64,000 bases of DNA from Gracilaria gracilis (Eukaryota; Rhodophyta; Florideophyceae; Gracilariales; Gracilariaceae): NCBI GenBank assembly GCA_030374805.1, contig JARGSG010000013.1, forward strand, positions 434,001 to 498,000. Direction: 5' to 3'. A program made the translations under genes and the position numbers. How positions within the stretch are numbered: the stretch's first letter is position 1; each line of letters begins with the position of its first letter. This document shows positions 11,556 to 22,119 of the stretch, piece after piece. The notes under the pieces are model-generated. The model saw nothing but the letters and a program-made list of their open reading frames with translations, searched no databases and was not told the DNA's origin.

Positions 11556-13170
11556 GTGAAGGCTCTTGATGACCTGGACCTCGGTCATGTACCGGTATGG
11601 CACTGCGAACAACTCCGTAACATGCTACAGGAATTTACCACGATGTGGGATGGCTCTCTTGGAGATATCAACACGACGGAGCACTGTATCGACTTATCGC
11701 CGAACGCGCGTCCGGTTGTGCAACCCCATACAAGTCACAACCGAAAGCTCGGGAAGAGGAGCAGTTCCAAGTAGACAAGATGCTCCGCGCCGGGATGGTT
11801 GAGCCAGCTCAGTCACCCTGGGCTTTTCCAGTTGTACTGGCAATGAAGGCTGACGAAACGTGGTGATTCTGTATCGACTACTACCGGCTAAACGCCGTAA
11901 CTGTACGGGATAGCTATCTCATACCACGTATAGACGAGTGCATCGACTCGCTTGGCGATGCTACCGTTTTCACGGCGTTGGATGCCAATTGGGGATATTG
12001 TCAGGTCCCTGTATGGGAAGGAAACTGCGACAAGACTGCGTTCGTCTGCCACTCTGGGTCCTAACGCTTTAAGCGGATGCCCTTTGGTTTAACAAAGGCC
12101 CCCGCTACTTTCCAACGAACTGTCGATATCCTGTTCAACAGGTTCAAGTGGCGGTCGTGATTGGTATACCTGGATGACACTATTGTCTTCTCAGATAACC
12201 TTGAAGACCACCTCACCCATTTCAAAGAAGTTTTAACCGTTCTACGGGATGCTGGGATAACCCTCAATCTGAGGAAGTGTGAGTTCTTCACCGATACCAT
12301 CAAGTACCTGGGACATGTGGTCCGTCCTGGACGGTTGTAAATCGAGGAGGCTCGCGTCAAATCTCCTCGTTGAGGCAAAGCAACCCCGTACTCAGACGGA
12401 ACTCTGGTCCTTTCTGGGGTTGGCCAACGTCTATCGACGGTTTATCCCGAACTTTTCGGAAATTGCGGCGTCGCTGAACGCGGTATTGCGCAAGGGATAA
12501 CCACCGACACTGGAACCCTTAACGCCGGCGCGAGTGGAAGCGTTTAACTTCTTAAAGGAGGCTGTCACGTCAGCACCTATCCTATCGCTTCCCAAATTGA
12601 GATTGCCGTACTCCGTGGACACGGACTCGAGCGACTACCAAGTTGGTTGCGCTCTTTTCCAGACCACCCTGGAAGGGGAACGAAAGCAAATTGGTTATTG
12701 GTCGCGTTCGCTGAACGCCCACGAACGGAACTACTCTGTGTCATAGAAAGAGTGTCTCGCCGTCGTGTGGGCGCTTTCCACTCTTCGCCCCTACCTGATG
12801 GGTGTGCACTTTACCGTTTACAAGGATCACTTTTCATTGAGGTGGTTGATGAATATCTCGGATCCATCTGGCAGCCTGATGCGGTGGAGACTCCGTTTAG
12901 CGGAATATGGCTTCACAGTCATGTCATATATAAAAAGGGAGCGCTGAATGTTCAGGCTGATGCGCTTTCGCGTCTACCTACGAGTGGGGAAGCCCTCGCA
13001 ACCGAGGATGCTGACATCCCGTGCTTCGTCGTGGACGGAAAGGAACCGGAAGATCCGGAATGGCCAGAAGATTTGGATGTGGACGCTGAATGCGACAAAC
13101 TTCTCGCCTCTGGCGAGGTTGCTACTGAGATACTCCTACCAGAGACATTATACCGATTGCCCCAGAGAAA
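11556..13170 (+). pseudogene. gypsy-1 reverse transcriptase and RNase H, many stops
   Basis: RT coding is spread over frames and interrupted by stops. Visible blocks are VEPAQSPWAFPVVL (11795-11840), FCIDYYRLNAVT (11870), TALDANWGYCQVP (11975), RMPFGLTKAPATF (12075) and the catalytic LVYLDDTIVFS (12160-12190). RNase H follows: LPYSVDTDSSDYQVG (12605), GYWSRSLNAHERNYS (12695), then NVQADALSRLP near 12950. These are the usual Ty3/gypsy RT blocks in order. At least six in-frame stops or shifts interrupt them, so the copy is dead. A DUF-like acidic tail leads to integrase. Confidence 0.8.
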
Positions 13171-13185
13171 CTGATCCGAGAAAAG

Positions 13186-14370
13186 TTAGGGGACCCTTTT
13201 TTCGTAAGAATACGTGCCCATCTTAACGGTGGTGAAACCCTCCCTTTCGAGTTGAACGACAAAGGCTACCTCGTAAGGTTGGTCGAAGCTACCCCACAAG
13301 TTGTGGTACCACACTCTCTGCAGACGCGTGTTCTTCAAATCTCGCATTTCGCCAAACTTGGTGGCCACTCAGGAAGCTTTACCTAACCCTGCGAAGGGAC
13401 TTCTACTGTCTCGCTAAGGCGGTGGACTGCTACGCTACTGTACGCTTCTGTACAGAGTGTTCAAAGAACAGGGTTAAACTTCGGAAGAACAGCAAGCAGC
13501 TGAAGTTATTCCCTGCTAGGGCACGGCTCGAGTTTGTGGCGATCGACATCCTTGGATCACTCCTCACTACTAAGAGGGGAAACAAGCTTATACTTGTGAT
13601 CACCAATTGCTTTTTAAAGCTTGTTCGGACTGTGCCTCTTAGGAGGATAACCGCTTTCACGGTGTCGAATGCGTTCGTGACGCATTAGACTGTCGTCTAT
13701 GGACCTCCAGTAGAGTTGCTATCCGATATCGGTAAGCAGTTCGCGTCACGTTTCTTCCAGGGTGTCTGCCGCATCTTGGACGTAAAGAACTTGTTCACGA
13801 CTACCTATCATCTCCACTGTAATGGGCAGGTCGAACGGTTCAGCCGGGCTATGCTAACTGCGCTACGTTCCTACGTAGCTGATCACCCAAAAACTTGGGA
13901 CTTGTACACCGATGAGCTCGCGTTTGCATACAATACAAAAGTTCACCGGACTACTGGAGTATCACCATTCGAGTTGGTACTGTCTCGAACGCCCCCACCA
14001 GTGGCGTTGGAATCCCAAGCTACGCTGGACAACTTCCAATCCGTGTGTAACTACCGCGAGAACTGGAAAAAATGGCTGTTAAGGCTGTAACTCGCTGTGT
14101 GGAAGTCGATGGAACGTGCACAACCCCGTACAAACGGGATTTCGACGACCGACTACGTCAGGCAAAGCCTCCGCTAATCGCGTCCAGTAACTACGTGTTT
14201 GTACGCAAAGAGGACTAAAACCCTAATAGAGAAAAGCGCCACAAGCTCTCGCCAGTGGTGGACGGACCCTTCAAGGTGATTTCTGTTAAGACTGACACTG
14301 TCGTGGTGGAAATAGGCGACACGCACGAACGCCTTTCGCGCGATCGCGTTGTCCTGGCCCCACCGCCCTC
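13186..14370 (+). pseudogene. gypsy-1 integrase, frame-broken
   Basis: An HHCC-type region ends in RFCTECSKNRVK (13445). The DDE core follows: FVAIDILGSLL (first Asp, 13535), VYGPPVELLSDIGKQFA (second Asp, 13700-13745), CNGQVERFSRAMLTALRSYVADHP (Glu region, 13820-13890) and AFAYNTKVHRTTGVSPFELV. A small GPFKVIS-type C-terminal domain is found at 14245-14290. An in-frame stop near 13688 and others break it. Its sequence around MLTALRSYVADHP is the reference I used to recognise where gypsy-2 is split. Confidence 0.8.
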
Positions 14371-14383
14371 ATGAGAGGTAGTC

Positions 14384-16150
14384 TTGCAGAATACAAATTC
14401 CTCGACAACGGGTTCAGCAGTTACAGATGCTTCGATGGCACAACGTCCTGTTGTATTGCCACACCCCACCCGGGGCCTCTCAGATATACCGAGTTTCTCG
14501 GAACCGCTGGATCTGCCAGGTACTCAAGGTCTTCGTGACCTTACCTCTACTTCTTCCCCGAGGGTACGGGTAATCACCGCCCACGCGGGAATTCCACCGC
14601 ACCTCCCCGTTGCTCTGTCTAAGGAGGGGGAGGAGAACGTTCGCTCCGATGGAGATCTTTCGCCGTCGCAACGGAATACACGCCGTGACACATGGGAAGG
14701 TATTGCAAGATCGCTGCCACTCTCGCGGAATAACAGCCGAATTGTAGTGCCAAGCCCCTCTCAGGGTGTGCCGCCCCCGAACGTCAGCGAAACCTGCGTG
14801 GAGGCAGTTGAGCCTTCATTGCAGTTGCCACAGCACGCGGAGAACCCCACTCCTACGGAGACTGCTCGTGAGCACCTGTCCGTAGCCCCTTCCAGCCGGG
14901 AGGAATCGGCGGCAAAGGAACCAGCAGTGGGAATGGAACACCTCGTGACGAAAAAACTACCCCCATCAAGGGCAACGGGAGGAAGCCCATCACGCGGACT
15001 TCGCACCGCTGTACACGGGGCCCGACTACACAGTCGGCACCGCAAGCGCAGAACGACAACTGTCCTGGTGTATCAAGCCCCACACAGGGTGTGCGCATAC
15101 CGCTCGCTGCCGGAAGATGCTCCGCGGAAGCGGTTATTCGCGTGCCACTATTGCCGCAGAATGCGGAGCGCTGCACCAGGGATGGTCCAGCGACCCTGGG
15201 CGCGGAAATCAAGACCCTTGGGGAACGTCCAGACGAAGACGTCAGCGGCGCCCTCCACCCGGGAGGACGCCGGGGCAAGAAGCCCCGGCGTGGTTAACGA
15301 AACACCTCATCATGAGGGGAGCCTGACCATGCAGGGCTTGGCGAGCTTGCGCAGACGCAATCCGAGCTTCTCGGTTGACTCTGAGGTCTCCGCCACTGGC
15401 GGTGATAAACCGGTTGCACCGGGCAAGGAACCTGTCAAGAGCGGCACTCGAACCTCAAAAAATTCGAAATTTCTCCAAGTAATGAGAACGGTGCCAGCTG
15501 TACACGCTACACACGGAGATAAACTCACCGACGCCGGTTCATCGGAAACAACCATTGGGCACGCGGTGCCACGCCAGCAACGCACAGCGCAGCCGTTGGT
15601 ACGTACCCTCGCAACGGAGGCGAATCGTACTAGGTCAACTCATGGCCAACCGTCATTGGCGTCACGTGCCCGTTCCCCGGAAAACGCGCCACACCCGTCC
15701 ATTCCACCTAACCGCGGAGCTCCTCCCTCAGGAGATACGAAGATGTCGTCACCGCCAAGGCGGGTCACCCCACGCAGACTTGCGATACGGGACAACTACC
15801 ACGCAAGTGGAAGAGCCACACTCAGAAGGGGCGGGACTGACACCATCTCGGTGGGCCCTAACACCCTCCTGAGGGACATCTCTCCCGATCCGGGGGCCGC
15901 TCCACACGACGTGACGACAACACGGCATGGCCGGGAGGTGTACGTACAAGAGTACGTCGTCGACCGAGTAATCAGGCATTCATATGAAAGGAATGGCGAC
16001 CTGATCTACCGCATCCGTTGGTACGGTTATGGTCCCGAAGGGGATACAGATGAACTCATTAAACATCTTCCCCGTTCCAGCGTAGTACAGTATCATCGTC
16101 GGGCTCGCATGAGACTGCCAGGAACCTTGGATAGCGCCCAAGTGGGATAG
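14384..16150 (+). CDS. gypsy-1 C-terminal chromodomain ORF (588 codons)
   Basis: This is one unbroken frame from 14384 to the stop at 16150, directly downstream of integrase and probably once continuous with Pol. The first 500 residues are low-complexity, rich in Pro, Ser, Thr and Arg, and look disordered. The last 60 residues form a chromodomain-like unit: YVQEYVVDRVIRHS, then YRIRWYGYGPEGDTDELIKHLP (read in two parts, 15945-16080). In chromoviruses such a domain tethers integrase to histone marks. Here the usual W-E-P after the D-T is replaced by D-E-L, and the linker is far longer than the normal few dozen residues. The intact frame in an otherwise dead element is notable but may be chance, since GC-rich frames stay open easily. 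Confidence 0.55.
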   Translation: MQNTNSSTTGSAVTDASMAQRPVVLPHPTRGLSDIPSFSEPLDLPGTQGLRDLTSTSSPRVRVITAHAGIPPHLPVALSKEGEENVRSDGDLSPSQRNTRRDTWEGIARSLPLSRNNSRIVVPSPSQGVPPPNVSETCVEAVEPSLQLPQHAENPTPTETAREHLSVAPSSREESAAKEPAVGMEHLVTKKLPPSRATGGSPSRGLRTAVHGARLHSRHRKRRTTTVLVYQAPHRVCAYRSLPEDAPRKRLFACHYCRRMRSAAPGMVQRPWARKSRPLGNVQTKTSAAPSTREDAGARSPGVVNETPHHEGSLTMQGLASLRRRNPSFSVDSEVSATGGDKPVAPGKEPVKSGTRTSKNSKFLQVMRTVPAVHATHGDKLTDAGSSETTIGHAVPRQQRTAQPLVRTLATEANRTRSTHGQPSLASRARSPENAPHPSIPPNRGAPPSGDTKMSSPPRRVTPRRLAIRDNYHASGRATLRRGGTDTISVGPNTLLRDISPDPGAAPHDVTTTRHGREVYVQEYVVDRVIRHSYERNGDLIYRIRWYGYGPEGDTDELIKHLPRSSVVQYHRRARMRLPGTLDSAQVG

Positions 16151-16289
16151 TTAGGACCGTGATAACGGGAATAAGAAGGAAGAGGACCTCTTAGAAGTAG
16201 AATGGAATACCATCTAGGACGGGAACTTTACACTGTATGTCACCATGAAGTCATGGAATACTACTGCCGGTACTACCGTAGAAGAACTA

Positions 16290-18325
16290 AGTAGAGCGTT
16301 ACTGGCTCGCACCATCACCCCCTTGGGGATGACCACCACCGCCTATGCGGTTCGCAAGCGCGTCCGCCATCGCGGTGATACCTCCCAAAGCTTCGGTGGC
16401 GCTGAGGCCAGCCCCGCGAAGGAAGCGGGCAATGACCTCACTTTCGTTACCCGCCCCCGAACTGGGGTTAGCTGAACCGACACTCGCCGTTATTGGAGTC
16501 GGACCATTGTCCAGCGCACTTGTCGCCGCTGGTGCAGTCTGAATACCCTCGGGATCCAACGGAGCCATAGAGATTGGTTCCGCCGGAGCGCTTCCGTCAG
16601 GGGAAACGTTCCTGACCGCGTCGGCTGCTTCGTCTACTACCACACCCGCTTCATCGGGATCTTTATCCCCCATTAGATATCCACAGCTGTAAGCGTGATA
16701 GTAATCTTTTGAGTCCACATACCCCTCGCGGGTGATCGCTGGGGATTACACGCGGGGCATCCCGGAATTCCTCCGCTTCTTCGCGGTTACTCTTCCGGAA
16801 GTCCCACGAGTCGGATTATATGAAGTCGCCCTCAAGCGGTGTATTTCTCTCCAAACCAGGGCCGGATGCATCACTAATTCCGTCTCAACGGCCACTTTGT
16901 TCGATGGGAACATCGTCCAACCGAACGTCCTCGAGGTATTCGAGTAACCCCGACATTTCTTCTTCGTTGGCTCTGCACCAGAGGGGAATTTCCTTGCTCT
17001 TGCTACGGATGGCCGCCCGCACGCGGGGTTGGATGTATCACAGTCTATACTGGTCGTACGCCTCCTTGAGGATATACGCCGCCGTGCGGACTGCTCACTC
17101 GGTCACCACGACCGTCCACAACCCCGAGAGGGGACCTCTCATGAGGAACGATCCCATGTACGTGAACAACGGTGTAAGCTCGATGTAGCATCTCCGGCAC
17201 GCCTCCAAGGAGGACCACCACAATGGAATTGGTACATACCGACCTTGTCGGTGAGTGGGAGCAATCTTTTCTACCTCAACGTTCTGATACGGGACTAAAT
17301 ACCCGAGTCGGGTGCGCCAACGCCGTTCATAACGGATGAAGTTCTAAAGGAAGTTTGACTGGGAAGCCGCGGGAAGATAACAGAACTCGGCCCGAATAAT
17401 CGGTCTCTCCCAGCAAAGGGTTGCTTGCCGCGCTGCGGGAAAATTCCTACAAGGCGGTCACAGTACTACATCTCCCCGCGCATGCGGTATATGACTATGT
17501 CAAAATTGTACCACGGAGGGATGGGAAACTCGAATGGAGCCCAACGTTGCCACTGATAGCCAATCATGACCAGCGCCACATGGGCCTTGGCCACGGATTC
17601 CCGTTACGACGGACATGTTGCACGGGAATCGCAATGCGGTTCCACCAGTCTCATGAAGCTGTAACGTCGGCGGGAATATCCTCCTGAAGGGTGTTCGTAC
17701 TGTCTGCATAAGACAGGATCAACGCCTCATTGATGACATCCAACGGATGAAACCAAGGCGCGTTCCAAAGTCGAAGGACCTGCGATCGATTGTTTGGATT
17801 CAACACAACTAGGGTGTCGTGCGTAGGCCACACGCGCACCGGATATTCGGGTACAATGATCCCCGACATCGGGTAAGGGGCCGGCGTACCGGTACCCTCG
17901 GAAACTTTGTTAGACGGCTGAGCCGTTGGCTGGGTCGGTGGAAGCGCCCCTGCTTGCGCAATTTGATTGCCGCTATGCGGAGGTTGTTGGTTGGTGTTGC
18001 TCTGTGCCAGGGGAACAGACCGGAAGCCGGTGAATTATTGCTGTGGAGGGTGATCCGGTTGCTGGGCGGACACTTCGGTAGTCGTTTGATCGATAACAGG
18101 CGTGGCCGGAGGAGTGGTGTGTGTTGGTATCGCTCGAGGAACGAGTTCGTGGATTGGTTCGCCTTTTGTATGAGGGAGCGCTGCGTGTGCAGGTGAGGTG
18201 TGCTCTGTATCAGAGAGAATTACCGGCGAGCCGGAGGAGAGCGTTTCTTTATAGCCTTGGTCCACCATCGCGTCGCTCGCAAAAAGCGTCGCGCCCTCGG
18301 CTAAGGAGGGAGATATGAAGTGCAA
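16290..18325 (-). pseudogene. Antisense reading frame between gypsy-1 pol and 3' LTR
   Basis: On the minus strand, pieces at 18325-18035 and 17869-17651 are in the same frame and are separated by one TAA where CAA would fit. A TGA at about 17650 ends the second piece. Further coding-like pieces follow in other frames near 17050-16740 (PRVRAAIRSKSKEIPLW, EEEMSGLLEYLEDVRLDD) and at 16718-16299 (139 codons, VVVDEAADAVRN, acidic). Composition is protein-like, with Pro/Thr-rich then mixed segments, and no known domain. Some plant Tat-lineage gypsy elements carry antisense genes at this place; that parallel is established knowledge, but homology is not claimed. Confidence 0.4.
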
Positions 18326-18424
18326 CGCCCTCTTGGAAGGAATCCTGCGACTTAGTTATTTTCCGATATGTCGGTTGGGCGGAGTATATGACCACAAATT
18401 TCGATCACTACTGTGGACTGCACA

Positions 18425-18574
18425 TGTAGGACACGGTGAGTCAAGGAGGTTGGCATAGCATTGCTGGTATTTTAGATATTTATTAGATAATATTTGCCTA
18501 ATTGAGGGAGGTTTCTACACACTATATAGTGCCAGGGCACCATGGCCCTGCCAATCAGTAAATCTTCCCAACCA
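18425..18574 (+). repeat. gypsy-1 3' LTR, left part
   Basis: It matches the first 150 bp of the 5' LTR from GGACACGG to CAGTAAAT. It is cut at 18574 by copy 3 of the giant transposon. The solo LTR at 22190 preserves the uncut sequence across this point (CCCAACCAGGGTTGG). Confidence 0.75.
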
Positions 18575-18842
18575 CATCGGTGTTCTCCGAATGCTAGTTT
18601 AGTGTGCTAGATCGCTAGTTATGAAAATAAAAGTCCAAAAAAACTAGCAATTTCGCAGATTGCGCTAGTTGGCAAGGCAAAAAATTTTTTTTTGGAAATC
18701 GCATTTCCACGTGCCGCAGTTGGACTCCATTTGTTGAAGTTGTATGCTAGTTTGCAGTTCGTGCGCGACTGCTCGTTACCTCACATTCGTCGCAGTCGTC
18801 AAAATCACTCAAAAAATTTACTCTCAAGTCACCAGCGCTGGT

Positions 18843-19913
18843 TTATTCCAACTCGGCATTCGGATCCTGAGTCTCAGTTTCCCTAAACGTGAAGTTGAAG
18901 AAGTCCAACGGACAACTCTCCCCATTTTGGTACACCCTCCTAGCCCCAAAGCGGCTTCCAACCCCTCCCAGCCTCTTCTCCTCCTGCTTCTCCAATATAC
19001 GCTCCGCCGTCCTCGTAGCCGCCGCCGCACTCCCGAAACCCACCAACGGCGCGCCACCCGGCAGCTCCGGCGGCACAAACACCTTCCCATCCTCGTCCAC
19101 CATCACCCCACCCATCCTCCTCTTCTTCAGTCGACTCCCCACACCTTCTCCTCCCTTCTCTTCTCCCCCCCGGAGGAAATCCCTCCCACTCCCCCGCCCA
19201 CCCCGAGAATTAGGCGTCACCTGCGACCCTTTACCTACTCCCTCTCCCACCCCTACTCCCCCTCCCCTCACCATTTCCTTCAACTCCATCAGCAATTTGC
19301 ACGCCTTCTCCACCTCTTTCACTTGCTTCTCCAACATTTCAACCCTACCCTTCAGCTCCATGTTCTCCTTTCGCAGCCTCCCCATCTCCCTCCCCACGCA
19401 CTCCAACATTCCATGCACATGTCCCACAGCCCCTACCCCAGTCAACGTCATCCTCTTCCGAATCGTCGAAATCAATTCCATCGGCATCCCAACCTCCGAC
19501 ACACTCAGCACCACCCCTCCCATGTCTGCCACCATCTCCGACAGCATGTCGTCGAAGTGCTCCTCCAAACTCCCCACGAGCTTCCTCAACCGTTCCTCCA
19601 TCTCCTCCATAAACCTTCTCTCCGGGCTTCCTCCTCCATCCCCATCCCCATCACCTCCACCGCCTCCTCCACCCCCATTACAAACCCTCTGACTCACACA
19701 AACCCCCTGAGTACCCCCTCCCTCCTTCCACGGCGGCGTCTCTGGCACTTTCGTCCTATGCAGCAGAGCCATTAGCTCCTCGTCACCAACGTATCCATTC
19801 GACATCCCGAGAAAAGACGGCGTCCGGCGATAAACGACTTGAACAGGCCTGAGCGACTTACAACACCTCTCGTCCTTGCCACCCCTGATCACAGCCGTTA
19901 CACTTGTGGCCAC
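18843..19913 (-). CDS. Giant-element gene A, copy 3: coiled-coil protein, intact (356 aa)
   Basis: One unbroken frame runs from ATG 19913 to the stop at 18843. After a variable N-terminus comes the family motif MSNGYV-DEELMALLHR near residue 36, then a Gly-rich stretch. A conserved block (ERLRKLVGSLEEHFDDMLSE, VVLSVSEVG) and a predicted coiled coil follow (LRKENMELKGRVEMLEKQV, residues about 180-215). A basic patch comes next (SRLKKRR), and the last block contains TAERILEKQEEKR and FGARRVYQNGES. No known domain is recognised. Homologues lie at 28653-29701 and 54444-55486. The true start could be further upstream: a Cys-rich segment (CGHKCNGC) lies just 5' in another frame. It is transcribed away from gene B, from a shared spacer. 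A DNA-binding or capsid-like structural role is possible, unproven. Confidence 0.6.
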   Translation of the reverse strand: MATSVTAVIRGGKDERCCKSLRPVQVVYRRTPSFLGMSNGYVGDEELMALLHRTKVPETPPWKEGGGTQGVCVSQRVCNGGGGGGGGDGDGDGGGSPERRFMEEMEERLRKLVGSLEEHFDDMLSEMVADMGGVVLSVSEVGMPMELISTIRKRMTLTGVGAVGHVHGMLECVGREMGRLRKENMELKGRVEMLEKQVKEVEKACKLLMELKEMVRGGGVGVGEGVGKGSQVTPNSRGGRGSGRDFLRGGEEKGGEGVGSRLKKRRMGGVMVDEDGKVFVPPELPGGAPLVGFGSAAAATRTAERILEKQEEKRLGGVGSRFGARRVYQNGESCPLDFFNFTFRETETQDPNAELE

Positions 19914-20321
19914 ACACCCCTCTACCTCGCAGGCCTATTTGTATCACAATTTTCTATACCTCAATTTCCCGCCATTCCCCAAAAACCCCATTTCTCCCAG
20001 ATATTTCCATATTTTCGTTTTTTCCTTTCAGTACCATCCCACAAAATAAATCCACAGCGCCCGTTCCTTAACTCCTTACCATTACATCATCCCCTTTATA
20101 CTTCATTTCGACACATCTCTTTTCATAAACACATTCATCAGTCCTAATCCTTTCATACCCACCTACCTCATTCTTTCAACCACTTAGTCATAAAAATTAT
20201 CTTTTCCTCTGAAACCACTTTATCGATGTATACATCGGCAACGCCATTCTCTACTTAAGCATCTCTCCGTTCCTCTCCTGTAGCACAATATCTCCTTACA
20301 GCATCGAACAAATTCGACATA
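19914..20321. promoter_or_regulatory. Spacer between divergent genes A and B, copy 3
   Basis: About 400 bp separate the starts of A (minus) and B (plus). The sequence is very similar to 53928-54440 in the inner copy, so it is conserved within the family and must hold both promoters if these genes are expressed. No specific promoter motif is claimed. Confidence 0.35.
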
Positions 20322-20700
20322 ATGAAATCGCCTTCCTCTTCTCTCCGCTCGTCCCACACCCCAGCTATTGTTGTATGCAGAGGCCGCATTGGCTCTATGC
20401 GTTACGACCATGGTACCCCTCAAGATACCATTATTTCACTCCAAGATTTCATAGCCGCACACAGCATTCCGCAATGTTCCATTTTCTTCTGCGGCAGGAG
20501 CAACTTGTTGGAAACAGTAATTCGCTCCTGCTCTCCATCTCGCGGACAAAAATTGGTCTTCATCCAGAACGGCCACATTCTTCCCATTCTTTCAAAACAT
20601 GGTCTTCATCAGACCACACGAGCAGTTCTTTACATCACCGTACCCACTCTCGGTGCACCTCCACAGGATGGCGTCACCCCTCTTACTCTTACTAAAACCC
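20322..20700 (+). pseudogene. Giant-element gene B, copy 3, truncated
   Basis: The frame starts at ATG 20322 (MKSPSSS) and agrees closely with the inner copy B (53927 downwards) for about 125 codons: a near-Rossmann start (AIVVCRGRIGSM), IFFCGRSNLLE, LVFIQNGHILPIL and PQDGVTPL. It then runs into TKTPETPKPW, which is junction sequence and not family sequence. Only the N-terminal nucleotide-binding half remains, so it cannot encode a working enzyme. Confidence 0.65.
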
Positions 20701-20720
20701 CTGAAACCCCTAAACCCTGG

Positions 20721-21216
20721 CAGGGTTGGCTCTAGACTTCTTCGCCTTCTTCCGTACTATAGTTCTCCTTGGAGGAATACCCCGTTGCTAACGGGCTTTT
20801 TATCTCCCTGCGTGACCTAAACGAACCCATTGCTGGGAGTATTTACCAACTATTGTTGTGTTCGTCCTTGTATAAGGTGTCCTCCGGCTTTGCCGTTTTC
20901 ATTGGTCACTCTCGTGACTCTCCAGTCTTTTCCTCTTTCTTTTGGGTTCTTTCCCGCGACCTGCGGCCGGTGCTGACACCGCGTCGCACTCGCCACACTG
21001 TGGACATTTCGCCTCCTTGAAAGAAAACACACACACGCCGCTCGCGCGGAGTACCTTCTTGTCTCACCTTCCTACGCTGGTCGTGAAAGGTTGACCTCGG
21101 TCTTACAACCGACATAGACGTGTCATACCTGGAAGGGCTCTACTGCTGGGTTTGCATCGTGAGAGGAAGATCCGGACATCTTCTGGTGTTTTCTCGCTTG
21201 CGGGCATTGCACTACA
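20721..21216 (+). repeat. gypsy-1 3' LTR, right part
   Basis: It resumes at CAGGGTTGGCTC and matches 7410-7922 of the 5' LTR to the common end GCATTGCACTACA. Together with 18425-18574 it makes one LTR. Confidence 0.75.
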
Positions 21217-22119
21217 TTACAATAGACATTGAATTATTCCTTGGCGCAGCAAAATCAATGCAAACTTGTTAATACCGGAGCGCTTCGGGCAAAGCAAAAG
21301 CGCAACATGTGGCCACTTATGCGTGGCACGTGTGTGCCGTGATCGGTAGTGTGCGCAGTGACGAATAGATTGCACTGCATTCGGCCGGACGCGTCATCCC
21401 GGCGACGGAGGACAGCGAGCATTCCTGTCATCCCCTCAACCCAACTGCCCTTGCTACATGGTAGCATTGCCTAGGGCTCGCTGTCCCTGGCCTCCATCAT
21501 TTGCGCACATGCTCCACCTTTTGCTTCACATGCTGCCGCGCTTCTACCGCGCGCACGCTCAACTACTCAAGCTCTCAACTTTAGTGGGTTGCGCATGGCG
21601 AATTCCAAGGCTCGTCTGCCCGAAGGTGTGTTGCGGCTAAGGCCACGCGTGCGAAATCTACCGTAGGCAATTGTCTTAGTGATGGGGTCCCAGGTCTGTA
21701 GACTCTGTTTTGGCTCAGAACGACGATTGGAATCGGTCCGGGTAACGACATTGTACTTCAGTTTTCTCTCTGTGCGGTTGATTTCTACCCAGAATATGAA
21801 TAAAGTTAAACTACATTGATGATTCTCGATTTTCTTTATGGTAGTGGAACTATTTCCGTTCTAAGCTGCTTTGGCCTTTTTTGCCGGCAGATGACTATGT
21901 GGTGCCACGCTCTCTGGGAGGTGGTTTCCAATACTTGGTCATATTCCGACAAGTCGGTCGAACCCCTGAGTCGAGGCATATGAATAGCAATAGCCACTAT
22001 AGTGGGAAGGACACTTGGATTACAGACGAGCTCGGAGGTTGGCCACGTACACGTGAAACGGTTGCCACGACGCGTGGGTAATTGGCACTGCGCGTGGGCC
22101 AATTTAGTTAGTTTATTTA
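21217..22119. other. Intergenic, no gene seen
   Basis: Only short ORFs without recognisable domains occur. The sequence is mid-GC and not repetitive at the scale I can judge. The possible gypsy-1 3' flank begins TTACAATAGA. Confidence 0.4.

Larger units (their letters stand above)
18575..20720. mobile_element. Giant Plavaka-like transposon, copy 3 (truncated)
   Basis: The left end CATCGGTGTTCTCCGAATGC, followed by repeated GCTAGT motifs, is nearly identical to the right end of the inner giant element (55659, inverted). It carries a complete gene A (minus) and the first half of gene B (plus), then stops. The right junction lacks a TIR and instead reads through CCCCTGAAACCCCTAAACCC. Flanking dinucleotides CA (18573-18574 and 20721-20722) would be a 2-bp target duplication, as for the other two copies. 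About 17 kb of the element is therefore missing. Confidence 0.75.
7276..21216 (+). mobile_element. gypsy-1: Ty3/gypsy chromovirus-like LTR retrotransposon, decayed and with a nested DNA transposon
   Basis: Two long direct repeats (7276-7922, and 18425-18574 plus 20721-21216) flank, in order, gag, a CCHC knuckle, protease, reverse transcriptase, RNase H, integrase and a chromodomain ORF. That is the Ty3/gypsy order with integrase after RT. The two LTRs differ at many positions and the pol frames carry many stops, so the copy is old. The 3' LTR is split by copy 3 of the giant transposon family. A long antisense reading frame lies between the chromodomain ORF and the 3' LTR. I could not confirm a target duplication. 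Confidence 0.85.

Noticed and set aside
10485-14370. RIP-type C-to-T mutation as the cause of the stops in gypsy-1
   Set aside because: Stops arise by mixed changes (C to T, G to A, G to T, C to A) and by indels, so no single mutational bias is evident.
18744-19775. Long plus-strand ORFs (343 and 267 codons) opposite gene A of copy 3
   Set aside because: They are Pro/Ser/His-rich mirror frames of a Gly/Glu-rich gene; the minus frame is the one conserved in the other two copies.
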